Assembly: GCA_910584145.1 (NCBI GenBank)
Contig: CAJTXX010000036.1
Span: forward strand, 1 to 23,703
Reading direction: 5' to 3'
DNA: 23,703 bases
From: an uncultured Eggerthellaceae bacterium
Lineage (GTDB): Bacteria; Actinomycetota; Coriobacteriia; Coriobacteriales; Eggerthellaceae
Shown here: positions 1 to 5,910 of the stretch, in pieces
How the letters are laid out: each line of letters starts with the position of its first letter
How positions within the stretch are numbered: the stretch's first letter is position 1
Notes under the pieces: model-generated
Database searches by the model: none
What the model was told of the DNA's origin: nothing
The model's input: the letters and a program-made list of their open reading frames with translations, nothing else
Position numbers and translations under genes: made by a program

Positions 1-153
1 TGCGTTATACCCATGCCCTACATATGGAAGATACTGAAAGGCGAGAACATCGGCCTTGGTGGCGAGAACGACAACACGGTGCTCTTGCTATTCAACATGC
101 TCGATGGCATGGATGCGCGCCCGGGTGACGAGAAGATGATACCGCTGCAATAA
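1..153 (+). CDS. C-terminal end of an unidentified protein (5' end outside window)
   Basis: An open frame enters from the left edge and ends with TAA at 151-153, giving 50 residues without a start of its own. The visible tail contains an aromatic stretch (PYIWKIL), a G-E-N-x4-G-L-G-G-E-N-D-N segment that reads like an imperfect short repeat of GEN, and a hydrophobic run (TVLLLFNML) before a charged end. I do not recognise the family. It lies 27 bp upstream of a DUF2628-type gene that has its own strong ribosome binding site, so the two may be co-transcribed. The frame is open over its full visible length and uses codons like its neighbours, which is the only evidence that it is a gene. Confidence 0.5.
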   Translation, partial: CVIPMPYIWKILKGENIGLGGENDNTVLLLFNMLDGMDARPGDEKMIPLQ

Positions 154-180
154 AGACGCGGGAGCTCAAGGAGGTTAGCG

Positions 181-750
181 ATGGATTCTGGTGAGCAATT
201 GATCGAAGAAGCGCCTTACGCTGAGGAATGCAGACAGCCTTACGCTGAGGAATGCGAGGGGATGAAGGTCGATCTTGATACGGTGCTGCGCGCTTTCGCG
301 GAAGGCGACGGCGACCCGGTTTATATCCACCCGGATAAGACGGACGCTATGGTGAAGGGCCTGATGGGGCAACGGTCGTTCAGTCCGTTGGCCCTCATCT
401 CTGGTCCTGTTTACTGGGCATTCCGGAAGTGCTACGGGCCAGCGGCAATCGTTGCGGCGGTGGGTGCTATCTTCCTCATGGCCGGATTCATTCGTGACAG
501 CATCGTTCCCAGTGTGGGGCCGACGCTGTTTTATCTGGGGTCGGCTATCTTGTTCTTCCCGGTCTATCGGTTGCGCGCGAAACGCGTGCTGCGCACGGTG
601 CGCGATAGGGGCATGGGGCCCGACGAGGCCGTCGCTTACGCCAAGCGCATGGGTGGCACCAACATCTGGGCCGCCGTCGCGATAAGCATCATGTTCCTCG
701 TAGTGTATGGCGCCGCGTTCCTCTTCTTGTACGCGTTCGGGATGCTGTAG
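181..750 (+). CDS. DUF2628-type small membrane protein, paralog 1
   Basis: 189 residues of unknown function. The start is supported by a strong Shine-Dalgarno AAGGAGG at 169-175. The N-terminal ~75 residues are acidic and cytoplasmic-looking, with an 8-residue tandem repeat (PYAEEC followed by RQ, then PYAEEC followed by EG). They are followed by the family core FSPLALISGPVYWAFRKCY, two hydrophobic segments (about residues 87-125), a basic loop (PVYRLRAKRVLRTVRDRG), a G-G-T-N motif and a final hydrophobic segment. The G-P-x-Y-W-x-x-R-K core next to membrane segments resembles DUF2628 (established family, no known function). Three paralogs follow within 3.6 kb with the same core and C-terminal GGT[NS]. 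Membrane location is inferred from hydrophobicity; the role is unknown. Confidence 0.8.
   Translation: MDSGEQLIEEAPYAEECRQPYAEECEGMKVDLDTVLRAFAEGDGDPVYIHPDKTDAMVKGLMGQRSFSPLALISGPVYWAFRKCYGPAAIVAAVGAIFLMAGFIRDSIVPSVGPTLFYLGSAILFFPVYRLRAKRVLRTVRDRGMGPDEAVAYAKRMGGTNIWAAVAISIMFLVVYGAAFLFLYAFGML
214..255 (+). repeat. 24-bp tandem repeat inside paralog 1
   Basis: The 18-bp block CCTTACGCTGAGGAATGC occurs at 214-231 and identically at 238-255, a 24-bp period. It encodes two copies of PYAEEC in frame. The other three paralogs do not carry it, so it is a recent local duplication or slippage product in the acidic N-terminal tail. Confidence 0.9.
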
Positions 751-761
751 GGGCGCGTTAG

Positions 762-1187
762 ATGCTTTGCCGTCGAGACAAGGTGACTGTTGGGCTGCTT
801 GCCGCTTACGGCTTTCTCGTCGTAAGTTTGGTGCTCCTTTGCATCCACAAGAGCTATGACGGCATTGTCGAGCAGATCGTTGACGAGGTTCGCGAGTATG
901 CCGACCAAGAGCCGGTGGTTATCGATTCTCTCTACTACTACGACGAGTCCGATCCTCTCTGGTCTGTCGTCCCGTATCGCTCTGAAGCAGATGGCGAGGT
1001 TTACCATGTAACAGAGATCGGCGTTAGGGGGAGCTTGATCATCGGCAATACAGGCGAGATCATCCTATCCGTGAAAGGGGAGTGTTTCATAGGCGGAGAG
1101 GTTCTCTATCCTCATGGCCCTCTGTATATTACGATCGGCTATGTAGACGGTGCCTGGGAGATCATCGATTCGGAGCTACCTCTTTAG
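762..1187 (+). CDS. Small N-terminally anchored extracytoplasmic protein, partner of paralog 1
   Basis: 141 residues, starting 11 bp after the preceding DUF2628-type gene; only a weak GGGG lies upstream, so translation probably depends on coupling. One N-terminal hydrophobic segment (about residues 9-28, VGLLAAYGFLVVSLVLLCI) serves as an anchor or uncleaved signal. The rest is a soluble, acidic domain, presumably outside the cell. It is homologous by eye to the 140-residue protein at 2040-2462: both have the TM, then a D-x2-[RC]-x-[YI]-A-[DE]-Q-E-P segment, a D-P/D-x3-P-L motif, a mid-domain G-[ND]-[TS]-G turn followed by a hydrophobic strand, and a G-x-W near the end. No family recognised. 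The pairing with a membrane protein suggests a shared envelope function (inference). Confidence 0.72.
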   Translation: MLCRRDKVTVGLLAAYGFLVVSLVLLCIHKSYDGIVEQIVDEVREYADQEPVVIDSLYYYDESDPLWSVVPYRSEADGEVYHVTEIGVRGSLIIGNTGEIILSVKGECFIGGEVLYPHGPLYITIGYVDGAWEIIDSELPL

Positions 1188-1238
1188 GTGTTGAGTGAAG
1201 TCGGAATAGAGTGCCCTAAGGTTGCAGGAGGAAGGGTT

Positions 1239-1856
1239 ATGAAAGCGCATACCTTAGATCATCTGCATGCCTTGTCCGGGCGGGCAGAGGAGAGCGTTCA
1301 GAGAGCTGATGGTCCTGCGACGCTCGATCTTGCTCAGGGTGAAGCGCTGATCTGTGCGGATGAAGATGTGCCCCGTGCCTTGGGTATCGATGATGAGCTG
1401 CTGCGAGCATTCATTGAGGGCAACGATGGCCCAGAGCGTGCCAATGAGCACCGCGTGGCAGCTTTGCTCAAGGGGCTTAAGACTCCATTTAGCTTCAGTG
1501 ATGCTGCTTTCATATCTGGCCCGTTATATTGGGGGTATCGAAAATGCACGATCAAGACGATACCGCTTGTTCTGATCGGTTCTTGTCTAGCGGTAGCATC
1601 TGTTTTGTATGATCTGCTATGGGTCGTTCCGTTCATCGGTATCTTCACCCATTTCATTCCATGGTGTTTCTTCTATTCTGTTTATCGAGCACGTGCTAAG
1701 CGCGTTATACAGAATGCTCGAGAGAAGGGTTTTGGAACCGAAGAGGAAACGATCGCTTATATAAGGAAAAGAGGCGGGACGAGCTATCCTCGTGCACTAT
1801 TCCCGCTTGTCCTAGCCATTGCTGTCATTGCTCTTGTAGTGTTCATTTTGCTTTAA
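1239..1856 (+). CDS. DUF2628-type small membrane protein, paralog 2
   Basis: 205 residues from ATG 1239, chosen over the in-frame TTG at 1188 because AGGAGG at 1226-1231 sits 7 bp before it. The layout is that of paralog 1: an acidic N-terminal region including D-E-L-L-R-A-F-I-E-G, the core FSFSDAAFISGPLYWGYRKC, two hydrophobic segments, a basic loop (VYRARAKRVIQNAREKGFG), R-G-G-T-S, and a terminal hydrophobic helix. It lacks the tyrosine after the core cysteine that the other three copies have. The gene is visibly AT-richer, with more A/T third positions, than the 5-23 kb part of the window. Function unknown; the membrane position and family are inferred from motifs. Confidence 0.8.
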   Translation: MKAHTLDHLHALSGRAEESVQRADGPATLDLAQGEALICADEDVPRALGIDDELLRAFIEGNDGPERANEHRVAALLKGLKTPFSFSDAAFISGPLYWGYRKCTIKTIPLVLIGSCLAVASVLYDLLWVVPFIGIFTHFIPWCFFYSVYRARAKRVIQNAREKGFGTEEETIAYIRKRGGTSYPRALFPLVLAIAVIALVVFILL

Positions 1857-2039
1857 GATCGCATTGCCAGCATGTTCTCGATGGCTGGTTCTGGCCCGCA
1901 CCCTCAGATCGCTGAGCTATCTCAAGCAACGTTGTCTTTGAGGATGCTAGCGTCCGGTTGCATGATTAGATGCCGAGGGGGCATAGATGCTTTGCTGTCA
2001 GCGGCTTGGTAGATCAAGAGGAGAGCTTGAGAGGGCATA

Positions 2040-2462
2040 ATGGCTGATATGAAGAGAGCCGGGTTATGCGTGCTGGGAGGGGTTGCGGGCGTTGCCGTGG
2101 CGCTGCTCGTTCTGTGCAATGCCCTTGTATGGGCTGATACCCAAAGGGTCATGGATGATATCTGCGCGATTGCCGAACAGGAACCGGCGCAGGTTTTCGG
2201 GGTTCACGCTGACCCTTCGGAGCCTTTGAGCATCTTCGCTCCGCGTTGTTCGGCGGATGGCGGGGATGTCGCCAAAGCTGTCGACCTTCGGAGAACTTCG
2301 ACGTTCGTTTGGGGCGATAGCGGGATCATGGTCTTGAGGTATGCCGTTGAGCGAACGGGGGCAGACGGGAGCGCAGAGATCAGCGCCGATTGCGAGGCGA
2401 TCATCGGCATACAAAGGGTGGAGGGGCAATGGAGCGCAGTCAGCGCAGAGACGCTCGTTTAG
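2040..2462 (+). CDS. Small N-terminally anchored extracytoplasmic protein, partner of paralogs 2/3
   Basis: 140 residues. An N-terminal hydrophobic helix (about residues 9-31, LGGVAGVAVALLVLCNALVW) precedes a soluble domain. It shares with the 762-1187 product the segment I-A-E-Q-E-P, the D-P-S-E-P-L motif, a C-S-A-D-G-G box matching S-E-A-D-G-E, the G-D-S-G turn and the closing G-Q-W. The start is preceded by an AGAGG-type ribosome binding site. Its last 34 bp overlap the next DUF2628-type gene, whose Shine-Dalgarno lies inside it, so the two are translationally coupled. It is separated from paralog 2 by 183 bp. No function can be assigned. Confidence 0.72.
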   Translation: MADMKRAGLCVLGGVAGVAVALLVLCNALVWADTQRVMDDICAIAEQEPAQVFGVHADPSEPLSIFAPRCSADGGDVAKAVDLRRTSTFVWGDSGIMVLRYAVERTGADGSAEISADCEAIIGIQRVEGQWSAVSAETLV

Positions 2463-2986
2463 ATGAAGACGCGCTCTTCCGTGCCTACATCGGTTCGGAG
2501 CAGGCGGCGGATTCTCGCTTGCACGAGGGGGCGCCCAGCATGATGCTCAGGGTAAGGCGAGGGTGGGGCTTCAGTTTCGCTAGCTTATTCCTAGGCCCAG
2601 CGTATTGGGTGTATCGGAAGTGCTATGGCGGGGCTTTGCTGTTAGCCGCTGGTTATATCTTGGGACTCTTCGCTGCGGGAGAACTGCTCGGTTCGCTCAT
2701 GCTCGTTCCGCTTAACGTCATCGCGGCTACTGCGTTCTTCCCCGTTCACCACCATCGGGCCGAGAGGATGCTCCGGCACGTCTCCGCCGCTAACTTGACG
2801 CCTGACGAGGCTCTTGGCTATGCAGCCCGCTTCGGCGGTGTGAATACGGGTGCCGCAGCCCTCGTCCTCTTCGTCTTGGTTCTCGCTTATGCAGGTGCCT
2901 TCGCGCTCCTATGCCATGATGTCTCGCTTTTCGTGCACGTCTTTCACCCCGAGATAGAAGCGCGGTTCATGATGATGGGGATGTGA
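2429..2986 (+). CDS. DUF2628-type small membrane protein, paralog 3
   Basis: 185 residues from ATG 2429, preferred over an in-frame ATG at 2390 because a GGTGGAGGGG ribosome binding site lies directly upstream (2418-2426). The core reads FSFASLFLGPAYWVYRKCY, followed by two hydrophobic segments, the loop PVHHHRAERMLRHV, then R-F-G-G-V-N (valine in place of the usual threonine) and a hydrophobic helix. The tail is longer than in the other paralogs and His-rich (HDVSLFVHVFHPE, ending in Met-rich MMMGM). Three consecutive histidines in the loop are unique to this copy. It overlaps the upstream partner gene by 34 bp and has no partner of its own downstream. Function unknown. Confidence 0.8.
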   Translation: MERSQRRDARLDEDALFRAYIGSEQAADSRLHEGAPSMMLRVRRGWGFSFASLFLGPAYWVYRKCYGGALLLAAGYILGLFAAGELLGSLMLVPLNVIAATAFFPVHHHRAERMLRHVSAANLTPDEALGYAARFGGVNTGAAALVLFVLVLAYAGAFALLCHDVSLFVHVFHPEIEARFMMMGM

Positions 2987-3207
2987 GGCTTTGCTGCCGC
3001 AGCGCATTCCCGCGGTCGGCATGGCCGTATCTGCGAAGGGTGGTGTGCAGCGCCAGTTCGGCTGCTGATGCTCATATATCTTTCGCATACGATGTCTTAT
3101 GGGCCTCTTAGCAGAAAGCCGCCCGCTTTCGGGGTGGCAGTATGCGGTCTTGTGGCTATCATCGAGGGACGATGTCGCTGCACTAGGAGAGGGTTAGAAA
3201 GAGGAAC
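2987..3207. other. 221-bp spacer with remnant block
   Basis: No convincing gene lies here. The left end (2985-2998) carries the GCTTTGCTGCC block that also occurs at the start of the partner gene at 762 and again at 1986-1999; here the ATG is replaced by AGG. A possible 7-bp stem occurs around 3119-3139 but has no T-run. An open frame beginning at 3068 runs into the following gene in another frame and has no family features, so I do not call it. An AAAGAGG ribosome binding site near 3200 belongs to the next gene. Confidence 0.5.
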
Positions 3208-3783
3208 ATGCCAGATAGCGAGAAGGCGATGGACGTCGACGAGGTGCCAGAAGAGGTCTTGCGGTTCACGATCAAGGACGTGTATCGGCAGGCGCTTATC
3301 GAGGGGGATGTGCCTGAGCGCGGAGCCGACCCGCAGAAGATAGCGAGCATGGTCGTACGCATGAGAGCGTCGAGCTCGTTCAGCCTCGCGGCCTGCTTGT
3401 TGGGGCCGATGTATTGGGCGTATCGCAAGTGCTATGTGGGCGCGGCGCTCCTGGTCGTGTTCTACCTGCTGGCATTCTGCGCGTTGCTCCTTGTCTATAT
3501 GCCGCTGGAGTCTTCCTCGTTCGGTCGTGTTGTGCGTCTGCTGCCTGCTTTGATCGAGCTCGTGGGCGGTTTCCTCTTCTTCCGGGCGTACCGCTATAAG
3601 GCCGATTCTCTCGTGGAGAAAGCGAAGGCGAGCGGCATCGTCGACGCGGAGGGCATCTGCGCCTATCTGCGCCAACGCGGTGGCACCAGCCTGCCAGCGG
3701 CCTGCATCGCCGGCGCGGTGTACCTCGGTATCGCGCTTACCATCGTTGCTGCTGTCGTTCTGCCCTCGGCAGGCATCTGGTAA
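3208..3783 (+). CDS. DUF2628-type small membrane protein, paralog 4
   Basis: 191 residues, preceded by an AAAGAGG-type Shine-Dalgarno. The N-terminal ~55 residues are acidic (MPDSEKAMDVDEVPEE). Then comes the core FSLAACLLGPMYWAYRKCY, two hydrophobic segments (about 75-120), the loop RAYRYKADSLVEKAKASG, an R-G-G-T-S motif, and a terminal hydrophobic helix. This is the copy whose partner is a predicted lipoprotein, starting 12 bp downstream, the same spacing as between paralog 1 and its partner. The resemblance to DUF2628 is by motif only and the function is unknown. Confidence 0.8.
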   Translation: MPDSEKAMDVDEVPEEVLRFTIKDVYRQALIEGDVPERGADPQKIASMVVRMRASSSFSLAACLLGPMYWAYRKCYVGAALLVVFYLLAFCALLLVYMPLESSSFGRVVRLLPALIELVGGFLFFRAYRYKADSLVEKAKASGIVDAEGICAYLRQRGGTSLPAACIAGAVYLGIALTIVAAVVLPSAGIW

Positions 3784-3795
3784 GGGGCGTCTGCC

Positions 3796-4449
3796 ATGCT
3801 GGCCATCGCAGACGGCCCGCGTGCTCCCTCCGCGTCCATGCGGCTCGCGTCGAAGGCGATGTCGATCGCGATAGCGATTGGCATGGTGGCGGCGTCGCTG
3901 CTTCTATCGGGATGTGGCTTCGCTCTCTTCGACGAGCAGCAGCTGGGCGACGATGCGGCGCATACGATCATGGTGGCCATCGAAGAGGACGACATGGATG
4001 CCCTCTTTCCGCTGCTCGCTCCCTGCGCGCTCGAAGCCGACGACCTGCAAGAAGGGTTCTCGTATGCCCACAGCGTGCTCGATGGTCCGGTCGTCTCTAT
4101 CGAACGGCACGGAACGAGCTACGGAAAACAGGTGCGAGGTTTCATCTGGTCGCGGAGCATATTGGGCCGCTATGACGTTGCTACGGAAAGCGGCGACTAT
4201 CTCTTGAGCTTTGAGTATTACCCTCAAAACACGATCGACAGGTCGAAACAGGGAATCTGCCGGATCTACTTCGATACAGAGGAAGCCTACACCGAGAGCG
4301 GGGAGTTGCTCGACGAGCGGCGTCAGACAGCCGAGGAGCATAACTTCGAAGAGCCCGAATGGAACTACGGCGCCCTGTTCGAGCGCCCGGGCATATACCA
4401 TCCCAGCTGGCAGACCGAGCGCATGTGGGAGACATTCCGCGATCGATGA
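3796..4449 (+). CDS. Predicted lipoprotein, DUF5104-like
   Basis: 217 residues from ATG 3796, preceded by a weak AAGGGG. An internal ATG at 3838 would give a more usual signal peptide length. A hydrophobic segment ends in the lipobox L-L-L-S-G-C, with the lipidated cysteine at residue 40 (26 from the internal start), so the mature protein should be tethered to the outer face of the membrane. After it come a D-D-x-A-H-T-I-M helix, an E-D-D-M-D-A-L-F-P-L-L segment, and then strands in the order G-x2-V-x2-I-E-R, Y-D-V-A-T-E-S-G-D-Y-L-L-S-F-E-Y-Y and G-I-C-R-I-Y-F. This order is typical of DUF5104 lipoproteins (family known, function not). It follows paralog 4 by 12 bp. Family assignment is from memory of the pattern, moderately sure. 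Confidence 0.75.
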   Translation: MLAIADGPRAPSASMRLASKAMSIAIAIGMVAASLLLSGCGFALFDEQQLGDDAAHTIMVAIEEDDMDALFPLLAPCALEADDLQEGFSYAHSVLDGPVVSIERHGTSYGKQVRGFIWSRSILGRYDVATESGDYLLSFEYYPQNTIDRSKQGICRIYFDTEEAYTESGELLDERRQTAEEHNFEEPEWNYGALFERPGIYHPSWQTERMWETFRDR

Positions 4450-4479
4450 AGTGTGCGATGGCTGTTTTTGAAAAAGAGG

Positions 4480-4646
4480 GTGATTTTGGGAATTTTTTAC
4501 CCTAATGCGAATGGAATGGCCTTGTGGGTTGACATGTATTTTAAGGAGCCCCAGGTCAGGCGATTTTGCTGAATCCTCTTTTCGGCGGAAGGGGCTCCAA
4601 ATGTTCTCTTCCGTTCGCATTAGGGTAAAAAAATCCCAAAAATCGC
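4480..4646. mobile_element. MITE-like element with ~35-bp imperfect terminal inverted repeats
   Basis: The left arm (4480-4514) and right arm (4611-4646) are inverted copies that differ by a few substitutions and one indel. Nineteen bases are perfectly paired (4493-4511 with 4614-4632; core TTACCCTAATGCGAA). Inside lies a second inverted repeat, GGAGCCCC (4545-4552) with GGGGCTCC (4591-4598). Nothing coding fits within. The size (~167 bp), long AT-rich arms in a GC-rich genome, and lack of coding sequence fit a non-autonomous transposable element or other genome-wide palindromic repeat. Clear target-site duplications were not seen. It could alternatively be a structured RNA or attenuator. Confidence 0.65.
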
Positions 4647-4658
4647 CGAAAACCGTTC

Positions 4659-4685
4659 TTGGCGTGTGCCTCATGTACCTATAAA
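4659..4685 (+). promoter_or_regulatory. Possible promoter of the Sel1-repeat gene
   Basis: A TATAAA hexamer lies at 4680-4685, with TTGGCG (4659-4664, spacer 15) or TTCTTG (4656-4661, spacer 18) upstream. It lies immediately outside the right arm of the inverted-repeat element and 60 bp before the next start codon. Spacing is not ideal, so this is tentative. Confidence 0.35.
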
Positions 4686-4719
4686 GGGACATGCTCGGAT
4701 GCGTAGGGGCGTATCTTGT

Positions 4720-4740
4720 CCTCAGTCGGTTCTGAGGAGG
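4720..4740 (+). promoter_or_regulatory. Hairpin over the Shine-Dalgarno of the Sel1-repeat gene
   Basis: CCTCAG (4720-4725) and CTGAGG (4732-4737) form a perfect 6-bp stem with a 6-nt loop. The 3' arm contains the first part of the AGGAGG ribosome binding site (4735-4740) for the ATG at 4745. The stem could mask initiation; this is an inference from sequence alone. Confidence 0.4.
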
Positions 4741-4744
4741 AGAT

Positions 4745-5785
4745 ATGACGGTTCTGCGATCGGTCTTGCCGTTGAGGATGGTTCCCGGGAACACCGCTGG
4801 GGCGGTGGGGGTGCTCGCGCGGTCGGTGCGGGCGCTGTTCGGCTCGCCCAGTTTCTTGCGCGCCAATGGGATGCGCGAGACGGGTGCTATGTCCCGGGCG
4901 GGCGATGCCCTGCGGCGGGCCGCGCGCGGGAGCGTCCCCGTCTTTCAGATCGACCGGCGGGGGAGCATGCTGGGGGAGGGGCTGCCGCGGCTGTGGCTAT
5001 CGGAGGAGATGCCCGATAGCCGGGAGGGCGGCGCGCGGAAGCTCGCCTACAGCTACCCCACCGGCAAGGACACTGGTGGCAAGCGCGCGCTGGCGCTGGC
5101 AGAGCTCTACTTCGCGGAGGGCATGTCGCGCTTCGGCGATGCGGTGGCGCTCGCTTGCTTCCAGGCTGCAGAGCTGCTCTACCTGCATGCGTGCGAGCGC
5201 GGCAGCGTGGAGGCGCACACGCGGCTGGGTGTGCTGTACCGCTTCGACATGTGCCGCGGAGCGTATTGGAGGGACACGCTGAGCGCGCACGCCAAGCACG
5301 CGGCCGACTCGGTGTCGGAGAAGGCTGTGCGGGCGCTGCGCCGAGCGGCGGCGCGAGGGTCGGCCGAGGCGAAGTGGCGGCTGGGCGACATGATGCGGGA
5401 GGGCATCGGGTGCGCCGTGAACGAGGCGCTGGCGTACAGCTTGTACCGCGGCTCGTTCTGCCGGGCGGCCGGTGCCACGCTCGACGAGGTGGACGCCGTG
5501 CGCGATGCGGCCGAGGTGCTCGCGCTGGTGAGCGGGCCGCGCGCCAGCTTGGAGCATGCCGGGTGCGCGGCTGCGCGCATAGCGCGGTGCAAGGAGATGG
5601 GCACCGGCTGCGCGCGCGATGCGCAGGGCGCTCATGCCTGGTACTGCGCAGCTGCGGCGCTGCTCGATTCGTGCGTGGGCGCTGGCTCGTGGTTCTTCAC
5701 AGAAGAGCTGGCGCTCGCCGAGAGCGGCGCTGAGCGGATGGCGGCCGCGCAGGTGCCCGCCCTTCCCGAGGCTCTGGCAGCATGA
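4745..5785 (+). CDS. Sel1-like repeat (SLR) protein
   Basis: 346 residues. ATG 4745 follows AGGAGG at 4735-4740. The protein contains about three Sel1-like repeats, alpha-helical TPR-like units with A-x2-x-L-G-x-x-x-x-x-G-x-G at their centre: residues ~153-188 (GSVEAHTRLGVLYRFD), ~205-240 (GSAEAKWRLGDMMREGIGC) and ~271-306 (CAAARIARCKEMGTGCARD). A more degenerate one lies at ~113-144. SLR proteins act as protein-protein adaptors; the partner here is unknown. No signal peptide or membrane segment is obvious, so it is probably cytoplasmic. The N-terminal ~100 residues match nothing I know. It is unusually rich in cysteine. It is bounded by the inverted-repeat element upstream and the addB promoter downstream, so it is probably monocistronic. 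Confidence 0.75.
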   Translation: MTVLRSVLPLRMVPGNTAGAVGVLARSVRALFGSPSFLRANGMRETGAMSRAGDALRRAARGSVPVFQIDRRGSMLGEGLPRLWLSEEMPDSREGGARKLAYSYPTGKDTGGKRALALAELYFAEGMSRFGDAVALACFQAAELLYLHACERGSVEAHTRLGVLYRFDMCRGAYWRDTLSAHAKHAADSVSEKAVRALRRAAARGSAEAKWRLGDMMREGIGCAVNEALAYSLYRGSFCRAAGATLDEVDAVRDAAEVLALVSGPRASLEHAGCAAARIARCKEMGTGCARDAQGAHAWYCAAAALLDSCVGAGSWFFTEELALAESGAERMAAAQVPALPEALAA

Positions 5786-5829
5786 TGCGGCCGGGACGAG
5801 AGCGCCGGGCCCGGCGGTGCGCGGCGGTG

Positions 5830-5859
5830 TTGGATTGGCGGCGGCCGAGCGTATAGAAT
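5830..5859 (+). promoter_or_regulatory. Probable promoter of addB-addA
   Basis: TTGGAT (5830-5835) is followed after 16 bp by TATAGA (5852-5857), or after 18 bp by the overlapping TAGAAT (5854-5859). A start site would be expected near 5863-5866, shortly before the addB coding region. The surrounding sequence is very GC-rich, so the AT-rich hexamers stand out. Confidence 0.5.
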
Positions 5860-5910
5860 TGGATGCGATCGTTTTCTCCATGTGATGGAGCGCCTGATTC
5901 GGAGATGCTG

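Noticed and set aside
3119..3139. GC-rich 7-bp stem in the spacer before paralog 4, possible terminator
   Set aside because: No T-run follows, and the sequence is part of an otherwise unremarkable spacer.
3068..3343. Open frame of 91 codons spanning the spacer and the start of paralog 4
   Set aside because: Mostly in another frame of paralog 4, no ribosome binding site, Arg/Cys-rich translation without similarity to neighbours.
4529..4534. Perfect TTGACA between the arms of the inverted-repeat element
   Set aside because: No acceptable -10 at 16-18 bp (sequence there is GC-rich, around GGAGCCCCAGGT), so it is probably chance.
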